Below, piece after piece: positions 1 to 7,835 of a stretch of 33,031 nucleotides of DNA. Position 1 is the first letter of the stretch, and each line of letters starts with the position of its first letter. A model generated the notes under the pieces. That model made no database searches and was not told the origin of the DNA. It saw only the letters and a program-made list of their open reading frames with translations. Origin of the DNA: CAZFQD01 sp964520885 (lineage in GTDB: Bacteria; Bacillota; Clostridia; Oscillospirales; SIG519); the NCBI GenBank assembly GCA_964520885.1, contig CAZFQD010000008.1, positions 1 through 33,031 of the forward strand, written 5' to 3'. Both the position numbers and the translations under genes were made by a program.

Positions 1-71
1 TAATACCATTTCTTTTTCCCCTTGTCAACTGCTTTTTTAAATTATTTTTTAGTTTATTATTGCCATTTTTA

Positions 72-100
72 TTGTGTTATTTGCTTTGCATTGTTATAAT
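72..100 (+). promoter_or_regulatory. Probable sigma-A promoter for ygiQ
   Basis: TTGTGT (72-77) and TATAAT (95-100) are separated by 17 bases, 44 bases ahead of the ygiQ ATG. The -10 box is perfect and the -35 box matches four of six positions. No other gene starts nearby. Confidence 0.55.
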
Positions 101-143
101 GTATTTATTCTATTGTTATTTAACAATTTGTTAGGAAAATTAT

Positions 144-2000
144 ATGAAAATTTTAAAAAATGATTTTTTACCAATTAACTTAAATGATATTAAAAATCGT
201 GGCTGGAAGCAACTTGATTTTATATGTATTACAGGGGACGCATATATTGACCATCCTTCTTTTGGCATTGCAGTTATTTCAAGAGTTCTTGAATTTAATG
301 GCTTTAAGGTTGGAATAATTGCACGACCAAATATACATAAAGACGATGATTTTTTTGTTTTAGGAAAACCTAAATATGCTTTTTTAGTTACTTCAGGTAA
401 TATTGATAGTATGGTTTCAAACTATACAGTCTCAAAGAAAAAGCGAAATAAAGATATTTATTCTCCAAATAATTCATCTTTTAAAAGACCAGACAGGGCA
501 TTAACACTATATTGTAAAAAACTAAGAGAACTTTTTAATGACACTCCAATTATTATTGGTGGCTTAGAGGCTTCACTAAGAAGATTTGCACACTATGACT
601 ACTGGGCTGATACAATTATGCCCTCAATTTTAATAGATACAACAGCTAATATTTTAGTTTATGGAATGGGTGAAAATCAAATTGTTCAAATCGCCAATAG
701 GTTAAAAAACGGCGAAAATATTAACGATATAAACAATATAAGAGGAACATGCTATTTATCTTCAAATGATAACTTGCCAAAACACTCATTAATGCTTCCA
801 TCTTATAATGATATAATAAAATATAAACAATCGTATGCAAAATCGTGTAAAATTCAATATCAGCAACAAGATTATATAACTGGGGAAACACTTATTGAAA
901 CATATGGTGAAAAAGCAATAGTTCAACTACCGCCTATGAAACCTCTCAACACTAATGAATTAGATATTGTTTATTCTTTGCCATATACGAGAACCTTTCA
1001 TCCCATATATTTATCTATGGATGGTGTATCTGCTATTGAAGAAGTGGAGTTTTCTATTATTCATAATAGAGGCTGTTTTGGAGGCTGTAATTTTTGTTCA
1101 TTAGCCTTTCACCAAGGACGAGTAGTTACTTCGCGAAGCAAAAATTCCATTATCGAAGAAGCAAAGGGTTTTATTAACAATAAAAATTTCAAAGGTTATA
1201 TAAACGATGTGGGTGGCCCTACTGCAAATTTTCGTAATGCTTCTTGTCTTAAACAAAAAGAAAAAGGTATGTGCAAAAACAAAAAGTGTTTAACTCCAAA
1301 CCCTTGCCCTTCATTAGAAGTTTCACACAAAGAATACTTTGATATTTTAGAAGAATTATCAAAGATTAAAGGTATAAAAAAAGTGTTTGTTCGTTCTGGA
1401 ATTCGTTTTGATTACCTTATGCTTGATAAGGATGAGAGTATATTTTTCAAACTCATAAAAAATCATATTAGCGGACAATTAAAGGTAGCACCCGAGCATT
1501 GTTCACAAACTGTTTTATCTCTTATGGGAAAACCAAATTTTAATATATTCGAAAACTTTACAGAAAAATTTAAAAAAATTAATAAGCAACTAAAAAAACA
1601 ACAATTTTTAGTTCCATATTTAATGTCAAGCCATCCCGGAAGCACATTAAATGATGCCATAAAATTGGCTCTTTATCTAAAAAAAACAAGGCTTTCTCCT
1701 GAGCAAGTTCAAGATTTTTATCCCACTCCCGGCACAATTTCAACCTGTATGTTTTATACCGGAATAAACCCAATTGATTTAAAACCTGTTTATGTGCCAA
1801 AAACTGCAAAGGAAAAGTCAATGCAACGAGCACTACTACAATATAAACTACCAGAAAACCGAATTTTAGTATTAGAAGCATTAAAATTGGCAAAAAGAGA
1901 GGATTTAATTGGATTTAAACCAAACTGTTTAATAAAACCCGATACAAATAAAAAAGAAATCACTTATAAAATTAATAAAAAAACAAAAAAAATTTATTAG
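144..2000 (+). CDS. ygiQ: YgiQ family radical SAM protein
   Basis: This 618-residue protein has the radical-SAM iron-sulfur motif CxxxCxxC at Cys311, Cys315 and Cys318, in the context RGCFGGCNFC. The long N-terminal part and the C-terminal section around FYPTPGT fit the YgiQ family, and the length is normal for it. The family is predicted to bind a 4Fe-4S cluster and cleave S-adenosylmethionine, but its substrate is not known to me. The start is the ATG preceded by TTAGGAAAA. The last nine codons and the TAG stop lie inside a 28-bp sequence repeated exactly at 7733-7760, so the accessory island that follows seems to have entered at this gene's 3' end without changing its protein. Family assignment is firm; the reaction is not. 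Confidence 0.93.
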   Translation: MKILKNDFLPINLNDIKNRGWKQLDFICITGDAYIDHPSFGIAVISRVLEFNGFKVGIIARPNIHKDDDFFVLGKPKYAFLVTSGNIDSMVSNYTVSKKKRNKDIYSPNNSSFKRPDRALTLYCKKLRELFNDTPIIIGGLEASLRRFAHYDYWADTIMPSILIDTTANILVYGMGENQIVQIANRLKNGENINDINNIRGTCYLSSNDNLPKHSLMLPSYNDIIKYKQSYAKSCKIQYQQQDYITGETLIETYGEKAIVQLPPMKPLNTNELDIVYSLPYTRTFHPIYLSMDGVSAIEEVEFSIIHNRGCFGGCNFCSLAFHQGRVVTSRSKNSIIEEAKGFINNKNFKGYINDVGGPTANFRNASCLKQKEKGMCKNKKCLTPNPCPSLEVSHKEYFDILEELSKIKGIKKVFVRSGIRFDYLMLDKDESIFFKLIKNHISGQLKVAPEHCSQTVLSLMGKPNFNIFENFTEKFKKINKQLKKQQFLVPYLMSSHPGSTLNDAIKLALYLKKTRLSPEQVQDFYPTPGTISTCMFYTGINPIDLKPVYVPKTAKEKSMQRALLQYKLPENRILVLEALKLAKREDLIGFKPNCLIKPDTNKKEITYKINKKTKKIY

Positions 2001-2001
2001 T
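1974..2001 (+). repeat. 28-bp direct repeat, left copy (overlaps ygiQ 3' end)
   Basis: The stretch reads AAT, seven A, C, eight A, then TTTATTAGT. It is identical base for base to 7733-7760, and the match ends at both sides (T versus C before, A versus T after). It includes the ygiQ stop codon at 1998-2000. Direct repeats spanning a gene's 3' end are typical of attachment sites or of duplications made on insertion. The A-rich composition lowers the significance somewhat, but the interrupted pattern matches throughout. Confidence 0.8.
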
Positions 2002-2127
2002 AAATCAAATAATCTATTATTAAAGTTTTTGTGTTGTAAACGCAATAAAAGTTTGATATAATTTTAAATAATAAATTCCTGATTCTATAAATTAACTATG
2101 AGTTTAAAAGTGTTTTTAATGTTTAAA

Positions 2128-2136
2128 TGCTAGAAT
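2128..2136 (+). promoter_or_regulatory. Extended -10 promoter element for the methyltransferase-nuclease gene
   Basis: TGCTAGAAT has the TGn extension and a five-of-six -10 box, 24 bases before the ATG. I see no convincing -35 box. A strong ribosome site, AAGGAGAGG (2146-2154), follows five bases ahead of the start at 2160. Confidence 0.45.
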
Positions 2137-2159
2137 AGCTAAAGTAAGGAGAGGTAAAT

Positions 2160-4586
2160 ATGTATTCGAGCAGCAAGATTGCAAAAGAGATAATGAATAA
2201 GTTGAATTTAGGAATAAATTCATTAGGTGAGATAGGAAACACTGTTCCATCCAACTTGAAGCGAACATTTAACTTTAAGGGTAGAAAATCTGTTGATGTA
2301 GCGACAAGGTTAATTGAAACATTTACTTTGGAAAGCGATGTTGTATGCGACCCATTTGTCGGCTCTGGGAGCTTTGCTTTGGCATCTGTAAAAGCAAACA
2401 GAAATTTTATTGGTAGTGAAATTGATAATTATACTTACGGAGCTTTAAAAGTGCTGTTTGAAGAGTACAATTCTAATTTGTTTGATAAGTTTTTGTCAAA
2501 AGTAAAACTTGAATGCTATGAATCAATAATGAAACTTTATTCTACTGAATGTTGTGGAGTTAGAAATTACATAGATAAGTTGCATTTTGACCCCAAAACA
2601 AATGAGTATTATAATCCTACACCGCATAGGGATATTAAAGATAACAAAACGATTATTATGCTTAAAACATGCCCTGTTTGTTGCAAAAAGACCAAAGTGT
2701 TTGAAAATATTGATGAAATAAAAGTCAAGGAAACAAATAAACTTGATACATCCAGATTTCCCAAACACAAGTTAATTGAGAATAGCAGAATAAACATTAC
2801 TACACCTACTGGTGCTGATAAATATGACAGAAATTTTACTAATAGAGCAAAGTTTGCCTTGCTACTTATACAGGATAGTATCAATACTCTCCCTAAAAGT
2901 TCAGAAAGAGATTTATTAGAGCATTGCTTGGTGGCATCACTCGCCCTTTCACGCACATCTCAATATGGATCTGGCACTGAATATCTTTATCAAGTAATAA
3001 GAATACAGGCACAAGAAAAAAATGTGTGGAATATATTTCAAGTTAAATGCAAAAGTTTTGCTAAATTCAAAAAAGATTACGATTATGCACAAACTGAAAG
3101 TTTAATAAACAAAAAATCAAAATTACAGATATATCAAAGTGATTACAAAGAGTTGCTTGAAAAACCACAATTCTCTAATTTCTTTAATCTAATATATACT
3201 GACCCGCCATATACAGACCAAGTAGCTTATTTAGAGCGTTCTCAAATGTTTAGAGATTGGATAAATTCCTTTTACTACAAAAACAATTTTAGGCTTACTG
3301 CTGATATGTTAAGCAAAGAAATTGTTATAACAAACGCTCCATCGCGTCCTGAAAAACAAGGCTATTCCCAATATTATGCAGATATTGATAATATGTATAA
3401 TACATTTTATAAATGCTTGAAAAAAGATGGGATTGTTGCTTTCACTATAAAACTTGGTGGAAATAAGTATTTTACGACCTTAGCCGAATATATTAACCTT
3501 GCAAGAAAAAACGGTTTTGAATTTGCTTTAAAGTTTGGAATCGACAAAAAAGACCCCACATTGAGAAAACAAGCAGCATACAACAAAACTATTTCAAAAG
3601 AAATGATAGTGATTTTTGTTAAACTTGATGAAGAAAAAAGATATTGGTATGAAAATGGATTAAATTATGATTTCGCAATAGTTAAAATGATTTATAACAA
3701 GATTAAAAGAACTGAAAACTCATCAATTTTGTTGAGAGAGTGTATCAATATCATTGAAAATGATTTATTAAAAAATCAAAATATAATAGCTAATGAGAAA
3801 ATAATTGAAAAAATAAGGTGTGTTATATTAAACGAGTTTTATGTTGCACCTAATACTCTTGTAAGCATTGATCCTAATAATTTATATTTAGAAATGGAAG
3901 ATAGCTCTGATATTTTCACAAAATTATTTGACACTATTCCTATAATAATAAGAAAACTTTTGAAGAATAGCGAAGGATTTACACTTGGTGACTTATACTT
4001 TGAAATATTAAATGTAGTTTGTAATGGAAATCCTAATGTGCTCAATCAAGTTCTTGAGCAAAACACACATCAACGGCAAATAATAGCTTTGGTGGAAAAC
4101 TATTGTGATGTAACTGCTAAAAAATATGTATTGAAAAAGCTTAAAAACATTGCAAATGAAAACTCAAAAGATATATCTACAATGGAGGGTTATGAGTTTG
4201 AAGAGTTGGTATGTAAATTGCTTGGAAAAGAGGGATATTTCAATATTGTAAAAGTAGGAAAAGCTTGCGATAGGGGCGTGGACATATGTGCAAAAAAGAT
4301 TATAGACGGTAAAAAAGAGGGATATATATTTCAATGCAAGCGTTGGCTATGCAATGTTGGAGGGACACCTATACAAAGACTTCATAGTATGATAATGCAA
4401 ATGTCCCCTGAATTCAGCCACGCAATATGTGTAACGACTTCAAACTATACTTTTCATGCAGTAAATGAAGCAAGGAATACGGGGGTAGAGTTATTAACTG
4501 GATTACAACTGCTCGAAAGGTTAAATAATTCTTTTCCTGACGAGTATTATCATGGAGCTTTAAACTTTTCACAAGAAGGTAAATAA
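2160..4586 (+). CDS. DNA methyltransferase fused to Mrr-type restriction endonuclease domain
   Basis: The 808-residue protein has an SAM-binding motif I, DPFVGSGS, from Asp64, a cysteine-rich insert (Cys131/132 and Cys171, 174, 175) that may bind zinc, and the catalytic motif DPPY at 348-351. A linker of roughly 190 residues leads to a C-terminal PD-(D/E)xK fold of the Mrr type: FEEL near 680, Asp708 in DRGVDI, and Gln725-x-Lys727 in FQCKR. It probably both modifies an amino group on adenine or cytosine and cuts DNA, like single-chain type IIG or modification-dependent enzymes. No helicase motif or separate specificity subunit is present. The methyltransferase half is homologous to the convergent gene at 4601-6196: both have DPPYxxQVAY, then an E-I-V/I-x-T-x-x-P-[ST]-R segment. 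Recognition site and cofactors cannot be read from sequence. Confidence 0.85.
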   Translation: MYSSSKIAKEIMNKLNLGINSLGEIGNTVPSNLKRTFNFKGRKSVDVATRLIETFTLESDVVCDPFVGSGSFALASVKANRNFIGSEIDNYTYGALKVLFEEYNSNLFDKFLSKVKLECYESIMKLYSTECCGVRNYIDKLHFDPKTNEYYNPTPHRDIKDNKTIIMLKTCPVCCKKTKVFENIDEIKVKETNKLDTSRFPKHKLIENSRINITTPTGADKYDRNFTNRAKFALLLIQDSINTLPKSSERDLLEHCLVASLALSRTSQYGSGTEYLYQVIRIQAQEKNVWNIFQVKCKSFAKFKKDYDYAQTESLINKKSKLQIYQSDYKELLEKPQFSNFFNLIYTDPPYTDQVAYLERSQMFRDWINSFYYKNNFRLTADMLSKEIVITNAPSRPEKQGYSQYYADIDNMYNTFYKCLKKDGIVAFTIKLGGNKYFTTLAEYINLARKNGFEFALKFGIDKKDPTLRKQAAYNKTISKEMIVIFVKLDEEKRYWYENGLNYDFAIVKMIYNKIKRTENSSILLRECINIIENDLLKNQNIIANEKIIEKIRCVILNEFYVAPNTLVSIDPNNLYLEMEDSSDIFTKLFDTIPIIIRKLLKNSEGFTLGDLYFEILNVVCNGNPNVLNQVLEQNTHQRQIIALVENYCDVTAKKYVLKKLKNIANENSKDISTMEGYEFEELVCKLLGKEGYFNIVKVGKACDRGVDICAKKIIDGKKEGYIFQCKRWLCNVGGTPIQRLHSMIMQMSPEFSHAICVTTSNYTFHAVNEARNTGVELLTGLQLLERLNNSFPDEYYHGALNFSQEGK

Positions 4587-4618
4587 AAATTAGTACGAGG
4601 TTATTCTCCTGCTAATTT
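4587..4618. terminator. Possible bidirectional terminator hairpin between convergent genes
   Basis: AAATTAG (4587-4593) pairs with CTAATTT (4612-4618), with a few more weak pairs inside. It lies between the stops of two convergent methyltransferase genes and overlaps the last codons of the minus-strand one. The GC core is poor, so this is weak. Confidence 0.3.
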
Positions 4619-6196
4619 CCATTTGCATAGGGAAGTATCCCAAAGTAAGTGCTTTTCAAAAATATCAACTAAGGTTTTATATTTGGATGCAAGTGTTTTG
4701 AGCCATCCATTTTGAATAAGCATTTCCATTAAACCACCATCATAAAGCTCGGGGGTGGACATAGCACCACATTGCCTTAGTACTTGCTTTGCATGCATGA
4801 GTATATTTAATTCGATTTCATCTACACTTTCCGAGCCAATAATATTATCAAAACAGAATTGATCTTTTGCAAAAAGTAAAATTGCATCTCCGTTTAACGA
4901 CTTTTTTGGGCTTATTATATTTTTCAAGGTATTTGATTTTTTTATATGAACTTGGGAAAGATAGGTAAATTTATTTTTGGACATAATTGATATAAGTTTA
5001 TCCCATACATCAAGATTGCAATCATGAAAGTACATACATAAATATCCATCACTTTTAATTTTTTTAGAGCAAATTTCAAATACTTTTTCAAGCTCTCGGA
5101 AGTAATCATTTTCAGTTATTTTTCTTGTGGGCGATGTGGTAACAATTATTTCATCTTTAAAGTTAAAATCTAGTGCTAAGAACGGTTTATATAGTTGCAT
5201 ATATTCTGAATATGCAACTTGACCCAAATAAGGAGGGTCTGTAATTATAAGTTGAACAGAATTGTCAGGTAAATCCTCATTATTAATATATTGGCTACCC
5301 TTATGTAAAAGAGAATACTTGACATCAGATGAATAGTGCTGATGTAAGTATTTTATTGTGTTTTGAAATTTAGTAATTTTTTTATCCAACATATCAATAA
5401 TGTTTTTCTCCACACAGTCAGTTTTAGGTATCCAAAGTGGCCACTGGGAGTTGGAATGTTTGTCTATTATTTTACACAAATGCAATACTGACATTAGGAT
5501 ATATTTAAAAACATCCTTTTGGGAATCTAAATTATTTATTATCCCAACAATTTGGTCTAGAACGGTAAAATTTCTGCCAGTAAAAATTTGACTTATATGT
5601 TGGTCTTTATATACAGCTATTTTTGTATTGTGCAAGAGTATTTCATCTTTAATGTTTTGTAAAGGTTTTAAAATGTTGATTGCTTCATAATCGGTACTGT
5701 CGGCTTCTTTTGTGCCTTTATTTGTGCAGATACAACGATAATTAATAGCTTTGATTTTTATTTCAGCTTGCCGACTTTCTTTGTCAAAAATAACAGATGT
5801 AATAACTGCATTTCCTTTACAGTTTGGGCATGTCGTGTAATAATAAGGGAACAATGTCTTTAATTCTTTTAGGAATAGGCTTGAATTTTTTTTATAATCA
5901 TTCAAATTGTATTGCTTTAGCAATGTTTTAACTATAAATAATGGTGCTTCGTTGATTTCAACACCTATGCCTATGCGCTTATTATCCTTTTTGATTGCTT
6001 CAAGCAGTGTTACTCCAGAGCCTAAAAATGGGTCGAATACAATGTCACCTTGCGAACTTAAATTTTCAATCAAAATATTACATATATTATAGGGCTTTTG
6101 AGACCAATAAATATGCGAATCATATAATGCATTTCTATTGCTTGCTGAAATATTTGCAATTTGTTCTTTTAAGCTGCTAATGTTCAGTATGGGCAT
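4601..6196 (-). CDS. DNA methyltransferase with zinc-ribbon insert
   Basis: The 531-residue protein has motif I, DPFLGSGVTL, starting at Asp55, preceded by a motif-X-like YWSQKPY segment. A four-cysteine knuckle (Cys123, Cys126, Cys155, Cys157) follows, then catalytic DPPY at 320-323. The order and spacing match the methyltransferase half of the fusion protein at 2160-4586, so the two look like diverged relatives. This one has no nuclease domain. The likely activity is N6-adenine or N4-cytosine methylation using SAM. Its ATG lies two bases after the stop of the upstream gene at 6199-7440, so the two are probably translated from one mRNA. It could be the protecting modification enzyme for the second DNA strand or for a different site; this is inference. 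Confidence 0.85.
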   Translation of the reverse strand: MPILNISSLKEQIANISASNRNALYDSHIYWSQKPYNICNILIENLSSQGDIVFDPFLGSGVTLLEAIKKDNKRIGIGVEINEAPLFIVKTLLKQYNLNDYKKNSSLFLKELKTLFPYYYTTCPNCKGNAVITSVIFDKESRQAEIKIKAINYRCICTNKGTKEADSTDYEAINILKPLQNIKDEILLHNTKIAVYKDQHISQIFTGRNFTVLDQIVGIINNLDSQKDVFKYILMSVLHLCKIIDKHSNSQWPLWIPKTDCVEKNIIDMLDKKITKFQNTIKYLHQHYSSDVKYSLLHKGSQYINNEDLPDNSVQLIITDPPYLGQVAYSEYMQLYKPFLALDFNFKDEIIVTTSPTRKITENDYFRELEKVFEICSKKIKSDGYLCMYFHDCNLDVWDKLISIMSKNKFTYLSQVHIKKSNTLKNIISPKKSLNGDAILLFAKDQFCFDNIIGSESVDEIELNILMHAKQVLRQCGAMSTPELYDGGLMEMLIQNGWLKTLASKYKTLVDIFEKHLLWDTSLCKWKLAGE

Positions 6197-6198
6197 TT

Positions 6199-7440
6199 TT
6201 ATTGAACCCCCTTACACATTACCAAATATTCCAATACTTTTTTGCTTTGAGAATTCCTATTATTTGAGTGTGTGTAATCTATAGACTCAACCTTAACATT
6301 AGGTTTTCCGAATGTATTTTCACATGTAAATATTATCTCCTGAATTGACATTACATATCTATTGGTTTTTTGTAATTCTGGTTCTTTTGGATATGCAAAA
6401 CTGATTGCTAAATTTTTTTTATAGCAATTTGTATACTGTATTAATTCGGAGAAAGATTTTAAACAGCCTTGTTTTTGACTGAGTTGTGATTGAAATCTAT
6501 TTTCTGTGTATAATCCTTTTGTATATCCTTTTTTAATAATAGTTGGTAATGGGTAGTCATATTTTGCGGCAACATTCAAAAGGTGATAGTATCTTGAATA
6601 CTGCATATCTGTATATGGTGGATCGGCATAAATAAATCCAACTTCTTCTTGAATTTTTTTATTTTTTAATATATCTTTAAAATTCTCATTAAAGATAGCA
6701 TTGCCATTATCAATATTAATGAAAGCTTCGCTGAAAAAACCCTCTAACTTTTTTAAAAACAACTCAGCAATAGATTTGTTTCTTTGTTTTTGTAATCTAC
6801 CAATATTCTTACTTGGAGAAAGAGGTTGAGCCATATGTCCGTCTTTTGAAAATACACATTCTTTCATTGCAAAAAAAAGACATGAAAGCAATACGGATTT
6901 TAATTTTTTATTATTAGAAAAACTTTCAATTGCATAGCGTATTGAGTCAATTTCAAAGCATTGTTCTATTCCAAAATATGTACCTGCATAATATGTAGTA
7001 AATAGACTATAAATATTCTCTGAATAACCAAAGCTATTTTTAGAATTCCATATAGTTGGATAATCTTCATATAACTTTATTAATTCAGATCGATCATTGT
7101 CAGTTAGTAGTTTTTTTTCAATAATTAAATAATCACCAAATTTAGTGTTTAGTTTGCTTTGATTTTCAAGGTGTAATTTAGAAATATTATTTTTTAATTC
7201 TTCAATACTAATTCTTGAGGTCTTGCTAAGTAGAGCCTCGGCAATTATAGAGGAGTATTGTTCGCTGTCATTTGCAAACACTTTATAATCTTGCTTGAAA
7301 CTGTAGCCAACACTACAAGAACCTGAAAAAATATCTAATATCGCTTTTTTTTCATCTATATAATTCAAAGTATTATTATGAATAAAATCAATTAAGTTTT
7401 TTTTGCTTCCTTGATAGTTAAGAATCGTAAATAAATCCAA
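6199..7440 (-). CDS. D12-class adenine-specific DNA methyltransferase
   Basis: Numbered from the TTG start chosen here, the 413-residue protein shows motif X, NYQGSKKN, near the N-terminus, motif I, DIFSGSCSVG, from Asp36, and the catalytic tetrad DPPY at 273-276 followed by TDMQYSRYYH. This arrangement is that of Dam-like D12 N6-adenine methyltransferases. A longer frame opens at ATG 7473, but the predicted transcription start lies at about 7471. The TTG at 7440 has a ribosome site AAAGGGTGGTG six bases ahead, so TTG is preferred. It is the first gene of a two-gene operon with the zinc-ribbon methyltransferase. The target sequence is unknown. Confidence 0.85.
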   Translation of the reverse strand: MDLFTILNYQGSKKNLIDFIHNNTLNYIDEKKAILDIFSGSCSVGYSFKQDYKVFANDSEQYSSIIAEALLSKTSRISIEELKNNISKLHLENQSKLNTKFGDYLIIEKKLLTDNDRSELIKLYEDYPTIWNSKNSFGYSENIYSLFTTYYAGTYFGIEQCFEIDSIRYAIESFSNNKKLKSVLLSCLFFAMKECVFSKDGHMAQPLSPSKNIGRLQKQRNKSIAELFLKKLEGFFSEAFINIDNGNAIFNENFKDILKNKKIQEEVGFIYADPPYTDMQYSRYYHLLNVAAKYDYPLPTIIKKGYTKGLYTENRFQSQLSQKQGCLKSFSELIQYTNCYKKNLAISFAYPKEPELQKTNRYVMSIQEIIFTCENTFGKPNVKVESIDYTHSNNRNSQSKKVLEYLVMCKGVQ

Positions 7441-7477
7441 TATAAACACCACCCTTTGTACATAATTTAACATTGTA

Positions 7478-7506
7478 ATTATATATCAAATTTAGCGAAA
7501 AGTCAA
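7478..7506 (-). promoter_or_regulatory. Strong sigma-A promoter for the two-gene methyltransferase operon
   Basis: On the minus strand TTGACT (7506-7501) and TATAAT (7483-7478) are exactly 17 bases apart. The expected transcription start near 7471 supports translation from the TTG at 7440 rather than the ATG at 7473. Confidence 0.75.
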
Positions 7507-7577
7507 TTACATATACGATAATTTTAAAAAAATATTTGCATCGCAGAAAATCAAGTCATAAAAATGTTTAAACAAAT

Positions 7578-7730
7578 TTATATTAGTATATTTCCCTTCT
7601 TCACCTTAGTCAAAGATTTAAAAACCGAATTATAAGAATGACAAATCATCCATATAAGCTCATTATTTAGTGCAGTCCAACTAATAAAGACCATGTTTCA
7701 GTGTTCTTTATTAAAGCGATAGCCTGTTAA
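7578..7730 (-). pseudogene. Possible decayed gene remnant at the island edge
   Basis: Reading on the minus strand from 7730, the frame gives LTGYRFNKEH, a TGA stop, then 38 more open codons including WTALNNELIWMI before a TAA at 7578. Such a run, with two tryptophan codons, is longer than expected for spacer DNA this AT-rich. It could be the tail of a lost fourth island gene. I recognise no family, and there is no clear start or ribosome site. The rest of the 7474-7835 gap holds promoters on both strands and the right direct repeat. Confidence 0.2.
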
Positions 7731-7732
7731 AC

Positions 7733-7760
7733 AATAAAAAAACAAAAAAAATTTATTAGT
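7733..7760 (+). repeat. 28-bp direct repeat, right copy
   Basis: Identical to 1974-2001. Here it lies in intergenic DNA about 75 bases ahead of the lipoprotein gene and encodes nothing on the plus strand. It marks the right boundary of the methyltransferase island. Confidence 0.8.
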
Positions 7761-7793
7761 TAAACTTTTTTACTTTATTTAACAATGTAATTA

Positions 7794-7802
7794 TGCTATA
7801 AT
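7794..7802 (+). promoter_or_regulatory. Extended -10 promoter for the lipoprotein/two-component genes
   Basis: TGCTATAAT combines a TGn extension with a perfect -10 box. It sits 33 bases ahead of the ATG at 7836, and GAGGA follows as ribosome site. No good -35 box is seen, as is common with extended -10 promoters. Confidence 0.55.
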
Positions 7803-7835
7803 TACTGTAAATTAATACATATGAGGAATTAAAAA

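Larger units (their letters stand above)
2002..7732. mobile_element. Methyltransferase/nuclease island bounded by direct repeats
   Basis: About 5.7 kb between the two 28-bp repeats contains only three DNA methyltransferase genes, one with a nuclease domain, plus a possible gene remnant. Deleting one repeat with the interval would leave ygiQ intact and place it just upstream of the lipoprotein promoter near 7800. No integrase, transposase or terminal inverted repeat is visible. The element would therefore have moved in trans, lost its mobility gene, or arrived by homologous or illegitimate recombination. That it is an acquired unit is an inference from repeats and gene content. Confidence 0.5.

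Noticed and set aside
7441..7473. N-terminal extension of the D12 methyltransferase from ATG 7473
   Set aside because: The strong promoter predicts transcription starting at about 7471, and the ribosome site fits the TTG at 7440.
7578..7730. Use of TGA as a sense codon, suggested by the otherwise open frame
   Set aside because: TGA ends clear genes in this window, for example the response regulator at 9887-9889 and the amidase at 31076-31078, so it is a stop codon here.
2002..7732. BREX, DISARM or type I restriction system
   Set aside because: No helicase, PglZ, DrmA/DrmB, HsdR or HsdS type protein is present; only methyltransferases and one Mrr-type domain are found.
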